Positions 1-5,038 of a stretch of 5,676 nt of DNA are shown piece by piece. Below the pieces are notes generated by a model, which was given only the letters and a program-made list of their open reading frames with translations, ran no database searches and was not told the DNA's origin. The translations under genes were made by a program, and so were the position numbers. Numbering within the stretch: the first letter of the stretch is position 1; each line of letters starts with the position of its first letter. The stretch comes from an uncultured Clostridium sp. (GTDB lineage: Bacteria > Bacillota > Clostridia > TANB77 > CAG-508), in assembly GCA_946545035.1 (NCBI GenBank), contig CAMNND010000069.1, positions 1 to 5,676 on the forward strand. Direction: 5' to 3'.

Positions 1-57
1 AACTTTCTAGACATCTTTTTTCTTTTGCGAATTTTCTGTGAATTTTTTCGAAAAATG

Positions 58-86
58 ATGACAAAGAGATAAAAAAGGTTTAATAT
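58..86 (+). promoter_or_regulatory. Possible sigma-A promoter for the GNAT-like gene
   Basis: A -35-like hexamer ATGACA (58-63, one mismatch to TTGACA) is followed after 17 bases by TAATAT (81-86, two mismatches to TATAAT). The surrounding A/T tract offers other -10-like sequences (TATAAA at 88-93, TATAAC at 94-99), so the exact -10 is uncertain. This is the best candidate in the 137 bases before the first gene, but in DNA this AT-rich such matches arise easily. Confidence 0.35.
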
Positions 87-137
87 ATATAAATATAACA
101 GATAGAAATTACAAATGAAGAAGGGTGATTATTAACA

Positions 138-569
138 ATGATTCAGTATACAACGAACTTGCCAAATAAGGTAGATTATTATGATTTATTAAGAACAGTT
201 TATGAAGACATAGATGTTTCGAGTTTGAGTGAAGAGCTTGATAGTACGATTGCTTGTGTTACTGTATATAACGGAGAGCGCCTTGTTGGGATGGGAAGAG
301 TTAAGAGAGAAAATAATTATCTTTGTATAGATGACTTAATTGTTAAATTAGAGGACTGTAGAGAAGAAATTCAGAATAACATAATAGTAAATTTATTTGA
401 ACAACTAAATAGAATTAAGCATTATGATATAGCTGTGAGAGATTGTTTAAATATGACTATGTCAAACGAAGAAATGATTCTTACTAGAGCTGCAGAGAAA
501 AAAGCTGAAGAGAAAGAAAACATGTCAATTGATAATCAATTACAATTAAATGGTTTTGCAAGTGTTTAA
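138..569 (+). CDS. Small GNAT-like protein with an atypical acetyl-CoA-binding region
   Basis: This 143-residue soluble protein resembles the first half of a GNAT-family N-acetyltransferase. Residues 38-70 look like the central GNAT strands: the stretch around VYNGERLVGMGRV (43-55) matches the usual 'DGxLVGxGRV' strand pair, and YLCIDDLIVK (61-70) matches the strand that normally leads into acetyl-CoA motif A. The expected R/Q-x-x-G-x-G/A pyrophosphate loop after that strand is not visible; residues 71-92 instead read as a charged helix without glycines. The C-terminus (about 110-130) is rich in Glu and Lys. The start is supported by AAGGGTGAT at 121-129, 8 bases before ATG. It appears to be a separate transcription unit from the transporter gene downstream. 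It may be an inactive or non-catalytic GNAT fold, or a different small protein with chance resemblance; substrate and role are unknown. Confidence 0.6.
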   Translation: MIQYTTNLPNKVDYYDLLRTVYEDIDVSSLSEELDSTIACVTVYNGERLVGMGRVKRENNYLCIDDLIVKLEDCREEIQNNIIVNLFEQLNRIKHYDIAVRDCLNMTMSNEEMILTRAAEKKAEEKENMSIDNQLQLNGFASV

Positions 570-580
570 ATAAAAAGTAT

Positions 581-609
581 TTGAAATGAAATTTTTTATG
601 TGTTATAAT
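581..609 (+). promoter_or_regulatory. Strong sigma-A promoter with extended -10 for the MATE-kinase gene
   Basis: TTGAAA (581-586, one mismatch to TTGACA) is followed by exactly 17 bases and a perfect TATAAT (604-609). A TG one base before the -10 (601-602) makes it an extended -10. Transcription should start near 616, giving a leader of about 60 bases before the ATG at 677. The promoter starts only 12 bases after the stop codon of the GNAT-like gene. Confidence 0.85.
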
Positions 610-623
610 AGATAAGCTGTTTA

Positions 624-658
624 AAAGCAATACGATAAGTATTGCTTTATATTTTTCT
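624..658 (+). terminator. Hairpin plus T-rich tail in the leader (terminator or attenuator)
   Basis: AAAGCAATAC (624-633) pairs perfectly with GTATTGCTTT (639-648) around a five-base loop, and is followed by a T-rich stretch, ATATTTTTCT (649-658). This is a plausible intrinsic terminator for the GNAT-like gene. It lies downstream of the predicted start site of the next gene, so it would also sit in that gene's 5' leader, where it could act as an attenuator or a 5' stabilising hairpin. The stem is AT-rich (three G-C pairs) and the T-tract is interrupted, so termination may be partial. Confidence 0.6.
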
Positions 659-676
659 AAAAAAGGAGATGTAAGA

Positions 677-2668
677 ATGAATCAAGAAGAGAATATATTG
701 GGGAGTGAGAAGATTGGTAGGCTAATAAGAAAGTTTTCTGTACCATGTATCTTATCACTATTAGTTAACTCACTATATAATATAGTAGACCAAATTTTTA
801 TTGGACAAAGAGTTGGATATTTGGGAAACGGTGCAACAAATATTATATTTCCAATTGTAATAATTTGTTTAGCTATTGCACTTATGTTTGGAGATGGAAG
901 TGCGGCATTTCTTAGTTTGAGGCTTGGACAAAAAAAGCCAGAGGAGGCAAGTAAAGGTGTTGGAAATGGAATAGCCCTTTCTGTTATTTTGTCATTAGTC
1001 TTATGTATTTTAGGGGGATTATTTCTTCCTCAAATAATAAATGTTTTTGGATGTACTCCAGAGCTTAGACAATATGCTTTATCGTACGGATATGTAATTG
1101 TAATTGGAATCCCATTTATGATAATTGGTACAACTTTAAATTCTATTATAAGGGCTGATGGAAATCCAAGATATGCAATGATTACAATGATTTTGGGAGC
1201 TGTTTTAAACATTATTTTAGACTACATATTAATGTATCCATTAAATATGGGAGTAAGAGGTGCAGCTATTGCAACAATAACAAGTCAAATTGTAACTGCT
1301 ATACTTAATGTTGCATATATAAGAAAGTTTAAATCAATTAAATTTGAGAAAAGTTCATTAAGGTTGAAATTAAAAACATGCAAAGAAATCGTTGGACTTG
1401 GAATAAGTAGCTTTATTACTGAAATGAGTTTTGTTGTATTAATGGCTTTTGAGAATAACTTGTTAAGTATGTATGGTGCTCAATCTGAATTTGGTGCTGA
1501 AATTCCAATTACAGTTCTTGGTATTGTAATGAAAATTAGCCAAATATTGAATAGTATTATAATTGGTATAGCTGCCGGTTCACAACCGATTATTGGTTAT
1601 AACTATGGGGCTCAAAATTTTGATAGAGTTAAGAAAACACTAAAATATGTACTTGGAATAAGTTTAATAATAAGTACAATTGCTTTTGGTTTGTTCCAAT
1701 TAATACCAGAAAAATTAATTTCTATATTTGGTAGTGAGGGTGCAGAATATACTAAATTTGCTTGTATGTCATTTAGAATATATCTAATGCTATGCATTTT
1801 TAATGGAATTCAAATTCCATCTGGAATATTCTTTCAAGCTATTGGAAAGAGCATAAAGAGCGTTATATTGTCATTATCAAGACAAATTGCAATTTTGATT
1901 CCAGCAATGATTATTCTTGGAAAACTATATGGAATAAATGGGATTTTATATGCTGGACCAGTGGCTGATGGAACTGCTTTTATAATATCTTCAATATTAT
2001 TAGCTATTGAAATAAAGACATTAGGTAAAAAGTCAGAAAAAGATAAGATGTTACTGGTTGATGATACAAGTACTGATAACAAATTAACTAAGCATGTAGT
2101 AATAACTATTGCAAGAGAGTACGGATCTGGTGGTAGATACATTGGTAGATTAATAGCGGATAAACTGGGAATAAAATTCTATGACAAGGATTTTGTAACA
2201 ACACTATCAGAGCAAACAGGCCTTTCAGAGGAATATATCGAAAATAATGAACAAAGAAGAAATACACTTGATGCACTTAATAACGGATATTATTTTAACT
2301 TATCAAATTCAGATGAGTTGTTTGTTAAGGAGTCGAAGCTAATAAAGGAACTTGCTGAAAAAGAATCATGTGTAATAATTGGAAGATGCTCTGATTTTAT
2401 ATTAAAAGATAACGAAGATACAATTAACATATTTGTGTATAGTAATATGGAAGATAAGATAAAAAGAGTTGTTGAGAGATATGGATTTAATCAAAAAGAT
2501 GCAGAGAAGGAGATAAAAAATATCGATAAACAGAGAAGCAATCATTACAAACATTATACAGGAAAAAAATGGGGAGAAAATCAAAATTATGACTTGTGTA
2601 TAAATAGTGATGCTCTCGGTGTAGAAAAATCAGCAGATTTAATTTGTGAAATGATAATGAATAGATAA
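677..2668 (+). CDS. MATE-family efflux transporter fused to a cytidylate kinase-like domain
   Basis: This is a 663-residue two-part membrane protein. Residues 1 to about 450 form a complete MATE transporter (family length about 450) with roughly twelve hydrophobic segments in two halves. Visible signatures include the first helix region NSLYNIVDQIFIG (31-43), GDGSAAFLS (72-80), ADGNPRYA (160-167) and GIAAGSQPIIGYNYGA (297-312). MATE proteins export drugs or metabolites in exchange for Na+ or H+. After a polar linker (about 450-472), residues 473-660 match the cytidylate kinase-like (Cytidylate_kin2) family: ITIAREYGSGGRYIG (476-490), FYDKDF (501-506), CVIIGRCSDFIL (565-576), then RYGF (601-604), HYTGKKWG (626-633) and YDLCINS (638-644). 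This family has GSGGR where a Walker A lysine would be expected. MATE C-termini face the cytoplasm, so the kinase-like domain should be cytosolic. AAAGGAG at 662-668 lies 8 bases before the ATG. No well-placed start lies at the domain junction, so it reads as one polypeptide. The transported substrate and any kinase activity are unknown. Confidence 0.9.
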   Translation: MNQEENILGSEKIGRLIRKFSVPCILSLLVNSLYNIVDQIFIGQRVGYLGNGATNIIFPIVIICLAIALMFGDGSAAFLSLRLGQKKPEEASKGVGNGIALSVILSLVLCILGGLFLPQIINVFGCTPELRQYALSYGYVIVIGIPFMIIGTTLNSIIRADGNPRYAMITMILGAVLNIILDYILMYPLNMGVRGAAIATITSQIVTAILNVAYIRKFKSIKFEKSSLRLKLKTCKEIVGLGISSFITEMSFVVLMAFENNLLSMYGAQSEFGAEIPITVLGIVMKISQILNSIIIGIAAGSQPIIGYNYGAQNFDRVKKTLKYVLGISLIISTIAFGLFQLIPEKLISIFGSEGAEYTKFACMSFRIYLMLCIFNGIQIPSGIFFQAIGKSIKSVILSLSRQIAILIPAMIILGKLYGINGILYAGPVADGTAFIISSILLAIEIKTLGKKSEKDKMLLVDDTSTDNKLTKHVVITIAREYGSGGRYIGRLIADKLGIKFYDKDFVTTLSEQTGLSEEYIENNEQRRNTLDALNNGYYFNLSNSDELFVKESKLIKELAEKESCVIIGRCSDFILKDNEDTINIFVYSNMEDKIKRVVERYGFNQKDAEKEIKNIDKQRSNHYKHYTGKKWGENQNYDLCINSDALGVEKSADLICEMIMNR

Positions 2669-2669
2669 G

Positions 2670-2716
2670 AAAAAGACAAGTATGCAAAATAAAAGTTTGT
2701 GTACTTGTCTTTTTTT
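2670..2716 (+). terminator. Strong intrinsic terminator after the MATE-kinase gene
   Basis: Starting two bases after the stop codon, 2670-2688 pairs with 2696-2714 as an almost continuous stem (core AGACAAGTA with TACTTGTCT, then G-U and A-U pairs toward a seven-base loop). It runs into seven consecutive T (2710-2716). The A-run on the left arm gives a T-run on the opposite strand, so it could work in both directions, although no gene on the minus strand is seen to need it. It separates the MATE-kinase unit from the operon that follows. Confidence 0.9.
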
Positions 2717-2781
2717 GTACAAATATGGGATAAAAAAATATAAAAAATTATAGAAAGCCCCTTTTTCTTTAAAGTCAATAA

Positions 2782-2790
2782 TGTTATAAT
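2782..2790 (+). promoter_or_regulatory. Extended -10 promoter for the P-loop/Asp23 - cmk-plsC operon
   Basis: TGTTATAAT combines a perfect TATAAT (2785-2790) with the upstream TG of an extended -10. The same nine bases form the -10 of the promoter at 601-609. No good -35 is present at the expected place (2762-2767 reads TTTTTC), so it likely depends on the extended -10. Transcription should start near 2797, leaving a short leader of about 25 bases that carries GGAGG (2808-2812). Confidence 0.7.
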
Positions 2791-2821
2791 ACATACAAAT
2801 GTTTTTTGGAGGAAAACAAAT

Positions 2822-3682
2822 ATGTTTGAGAATATGAGGGTATATGCTTTTGTTGGTCCATCAGGAACGGGAAAAAGTTATAGAGCTCAATTGGTTGCTG
2901 GAGAGAATAATATTAAATACATTATAGACGATGGATTACTGATAGACGATAATGAAGTTGTTGCAGGAACATCTGCTAAAAAGGCTCCCACTAAAATCGA
3001 GACTATAAAACATGCATTATTTAATAGCGAAGAAGAAAAGAAGGTTATTATAGATGCTTTCAAAAGACTACAACCAGAATCTATTTTAATACTTGGTACT
3101 TCTGATGGAATGGTTGAAAAAATTGCGGAAAATTTAGGATTGCCAAAAATAAGCAAAACTATATATATAAATGAAGTTGCAACTGAAGAAGAAATGCAAA
3201 AAGCAAGAAGAATGAGAGTAACGGAAGGAAAACACGTAATACCGGTACCAACATTTGAAATAAAAAAAGACTTTTCTGGATTTTTGTTGGATCCTCTTCA
3301 GATATTTAAATCAAAAGGTAGTGGAAATGAACCTTATATAGCTGAAAAATCGATTATAAGACCGACTTTTAGTTATATAGGAAATTTTACAATTTCAGAT
3401 ACAGTATTTAGACAAATAATCAGATTATTATTAAAAAAGGATAAAGATAAGAAAATTGTCAAATTATCTAGAATCAGAATTGATAAATATGGTGAAGGAA
3501 TATATATATATATGGAAGCTGTTATTTCATATGGTTGTAATATTCCAGATACTGTAACTAAATTTCAAGCTAAGATAAAGAAAGAAATTGAAAGATTAAC
3601 ATCAATGAATGTTCAGAAGGTAGAAGTATATGTTAGAGCAGTAAGAGTTGATGGTACAGATATTGAATTAATTAATAATTAG
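2822..3682 (+). CDS. P-loop ATPase fused to an Asp23/Gls24-type domain
   Basis: This 286-residue soluble protein has two modules. The N-terminal part carries a clear Walker A motif, GPSGTGKS (12-19), after a short hydrophobic strand. Further strand-loop units follow, including IKYIIDDGLLI (31-41) and SILILGTSDGM (87-97); the second aspartate-bearing strand may serve as a Walker B equivalent. After a linker (about 160-185), the C-terminal region resembles the Asp23/Gls24 (DUF322) fold: GNFTISDTVFRQII (187-200), the strand IYIYMEAVISYGCNIP (227-242), a helix through about 260, and VQKVEVYVRAV (264-274). Asp23/Gls24 proteins are envelope-associated stress proteins in Gram-positive bacteria. The enzymatic role of the P-loop part is not known to me. 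GGAGG at 2808-2812 lies 9 bases from ATG 2822, which favours this start over the ATG at 2834. Its stop codon overlaps the ribosome binding site of the next gene, so the two are likely translationally coupled. Confidence 0.8.
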   Translation: MFENMRVYAFVGPSGTGKSYRAQLVAGENNIKYIIDDGLLIDDNEVVAGTSAKKAPTKIETIKHALFNSEEEKKVIIDAFKRLQPESILILGTSDGMVEKIAENLGLPKISKTIYINEVATEEEMQKARRMRVTEGKHVIPVPTFEIKKDFSGFLLDPLQIFKSKGSGNEPYIAEKSIIRPTFSYIGNFTISDTVFRQIIRLLLKKDKDKKIVKLSRIRIDKYGEGIYIYMEAVISYGCNIPDTVTKFQAKIKKEIERLTSMNVQKVEVYVRAVRVDGTDIELINN

Positions 3683-3696
3683 GGGGAATGATTATG
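3681..3696 (+). promoter_or_regulatory. Ribosome binding site that decides the cmk-plsC start
   Basis: AGGGGG (3681-3686) overlaps the TAG stop of the previous gene. Two in-frame ATGs follow. The first (3688) is only one base from the site, too close for a normal initiation distance. The second (3694) is seven bases away and gives the usual Cmk N-terminus MSFVVAIDGPAGSGKG. The second is therefore the likely start. Confidence 0.8.
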
Positions 3697-5001
3697 TCAT
3701 TTGTTGTTGCAATAGATGGTCCTGCCGGAAGCGGCAAAGGAAGCATTACAAAGATAATAGCGGAAAAGATGAATCTAAGCTCTATTGATACAGGAGCGAT
3801 GTATAGATGTGTTACACTATATGTACTTAGAAAAGGAATTGATCCAAAAGATTCAAAAAGCATTATAGATGTTCTTGATGAAATTGATATTGTGCTAGAC
3901 GAAGAAAATAAAAAAGTTTTCCTAAATAAGGAAGATGTAACAAGTGAGATTAGAAGTATTGAGGTAACAAACAATGTTTCTTTAGTATCTGCAATTAAAG
4001 AGGTTAGAATTAAACTTGTTGAATTGCAAAGAAAAATTGCTAAAGATAAAGATATAATAATGGAAGGTAGAGATATTACGACAGTAGTATTTCCAAATGC
4101 AGATGTTAAGATTTATCTTGATGCAAGTGTTGAAGAAAGAGCAAAAAGAAGATTCAAACAAAATCAAGAAAATGGCATAGAGTCATCATATGAAGAATTA
4201 TTAGAAAGTATTAAAACTCGTGATTATAATGATATGCATAAAGAATTTGGTGCTCTAGTCAGAGCAGACGATGCTATCTACATTGATTCAAGTGACTTAA
4301 CAATTAACCAAGTTGTAGACAAGATTGTTAAGATAATAAAAGAAAAAAAAAAGGAAATAAAGATTAACGAAGATGTGTATAAAGAAAAGCCAGATGGATG
4401 GTTTAAAACTTTACAATTAAATCTAGTTAGAAAATTCATGATGATATTCTTCTATATACCAGTTTATAGAATCAAGTCTGTACATAAAGAAAGAGTCCCA
4501 AAAGAAGGTGCATATATAATATGTGCAAACCATATCAATATGTTAGACGCACTTGCTGTTGTATGCTCTAATAAAAGAAAAGTAAGATTTGTTTGTAAAC
4601 ATTCTATGTTTAAAAACAAGAAGTTCGCATGGGCTCTTAAGTCTGCAGATACTATTCCTATAGATAGAGATAAGAATGATATTGAAGCAATGAAGAGAAT
4701 TCTAAAAGGTTTAAAACAAGGTGATTTACTTGGTATTTTTCCAGAAGGTACTAGAAAAGGAATGGAAAAGAATATGAAAGCCAAGAATGGAGCAGCTTTC
4801 TTTGCTCTTAAGTCAGGTGTTAAAGTAATTCCACTTGGAATACAAGGCTCTTTTAAACCTTTTACAAAAGTAAGACTTGTTTATGGTGAGCCACTTGACT
4901 TTTCTGAATACCATGGAAAGGAAAAAGATAAAGAAGCTCTAGACAAAGTAACAGATATTATTATGAGCAATATTGTTAAGTTGACAAATGAGGGGAAATA
5001 A
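3694..5001 (+). CDS. cmk-plsC: Cytidylate kinase fused to 1-acyl-glycerol-3-phosphate acyltransferase (Cmk-PlsC)
   Basis: This is a 435-residue bifunctional protein. Residues 1 to about 218 are a full-length bacterial CMP kinase, which makes (d)CDP from (d)CMP and ATP: Walker A GPAGSGKG (9-16), DTGAMYR (32-38), NMP-binding insert with VFLNKEDVTSEIR (75-87), MEGRDITTVVFP (123-134), and the lid region from ASVEERAKRR (144-153) to RDYND (176-180). Residues about 240-435 form a PlsC-type acyltransferase, which acylates lysophosphatidic acid to phosphatidic acid at the membrane: catalytic H-x4-D as NHINMLD (279-285), IPIDR (321-325), FPEGTR (349-354) and VIPLGIQG (378-385). A hydrophobic patch at 248-257 may help membrane docking. 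The lysine-rich linker is encoded in part by a run of ten A (4343-4352). The usual R-D-x-x-D-S-x-R segment of Cmk reads R-D-Y-N-D-M-H-K here, a Ser to Met and Arg to Lys change. The gene is coupled to the P-loop/Asp23 gene upstream and followed by an S1 gene. Confidence 0.93.
   Translation: MSFVVAIDGPAGSGKGSITKIIAEKMNLSSIDTGAMYRCVTLYVLRKGIDPKDSKSIIDVLDEIDIVLDEENKKVFLNKEDVTSEIRSIEVTNNVSLVSAIKEVRIKLVELQRKIAKDKDIIMEGRDITTVVFPNADVKIYLDASVEERAKRRFKQNQENGIESSYEELLESIKTRDYNDMHKEFGALVRADDAIYIDSSDLTINQVVDKIVKIIKEKKKEIKINEDVYKEKPDGWFKTLQLNLVRKFMMIFFYIPVYRIKSVHKERVPKEGAYIICANHINMLDALAVVCSNKRKVRFVCKHSMFKNKKFAWALKSADTIPIDRDKNDIEAMKRILKGLKQGDLLGIFPEGTRKGMEKNMKAKNGAAFFALKSGVKVIPLGIQGSFKPFTKVRLVYGEPLDFSEYHGKEKDKEALDKVTDIIMSNIVKLTNEGK
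4343..4352 (+). repeat. Run of ten A at the Cmk/PlsC domain junction
   Basis: Ten consecutive A lie in codons 217-220, just after the end of the Cmk domain, followed by GGAAAT. This is the longest homopolymer in the coding part of the window. Adding one A leads to a TAA after ...KKKGNKD (224 residues), and losing one A leads to a TAA after ...KKRK (221 residues). Either product is a normal-length stand-alone Cmk. The run itself is observed; any slippage in the cell is an inference. Confidence 0.95.
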
Positions 5002-5009
5002 TATATAAT
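4981..5009 (+). promoter_or_regulatory. Perfect-consensus sigma-A promoter for the S1-domain gene
   Basis: TTGACA (4981-4986), a 17-base spacer, and TATAAT (5004-5009) match the consensus at all twelve positions with ideal spacing. The -35 lies inside the last codons of cmk-plsC (Leu-Thr), and the -10 is just past its stop. Transcription should start near 5016, giving a leader of about 23 bases with the ribosome binding site GAGGTAGG (5022-5029). It would let the S1 gene be expressed well above the upstream operon. Confidence 0.88.
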
Positions 5010-5038
5010 AAAAAAACATGTGAGGTAGGTAAAAAATT

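Noticed and set aside
44..55. Perfect palindrome TTTTTCGAAAAA in the first leader
   Set aside because: It is short and consists of A/T runs around CG; it cannot form a stable hairpin without a loop and is likely chance in AT-rich DNA.
115..135. Six-codon open frame (ATG at 115) before the GNAT-like gene
   Set aside because: It has no ribosome binding site, and its sequence contains the ribosome binding site of the real gene.
1834..2142. Minus-strand open frame of 102 codons across the MATE/kinase junction
   Set aside because: It is antisense to well-conserved MATE and kinase motifs and shows no family resemblance.
2716..2744. Second possible promoter (TGTACA, 17 bases, TATAAA) after the terminator
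   Set aside because: Its -35 matches consensus at only four of six positions and it starts inside the terminator T-tract; the extended -10 at 2782-2790 is better placed.
3500..3513. Alternating AT run of 14 bases inside the P-loop/Asp23 gene
   Set aside because: It encodes the Ile-Tyr-Ile-Tyr strand expected in the Asp23-like fold. The ATG after it is in frame, but it is internal to a domain and not a likely start.
4464..4784. Minus-strand open frame of 106 codons opposite the PlsC domain
   Set aside because: It is a shadow of the conserved acyltransferase sequence; its hydrophobic composition follows from the complementary codons.
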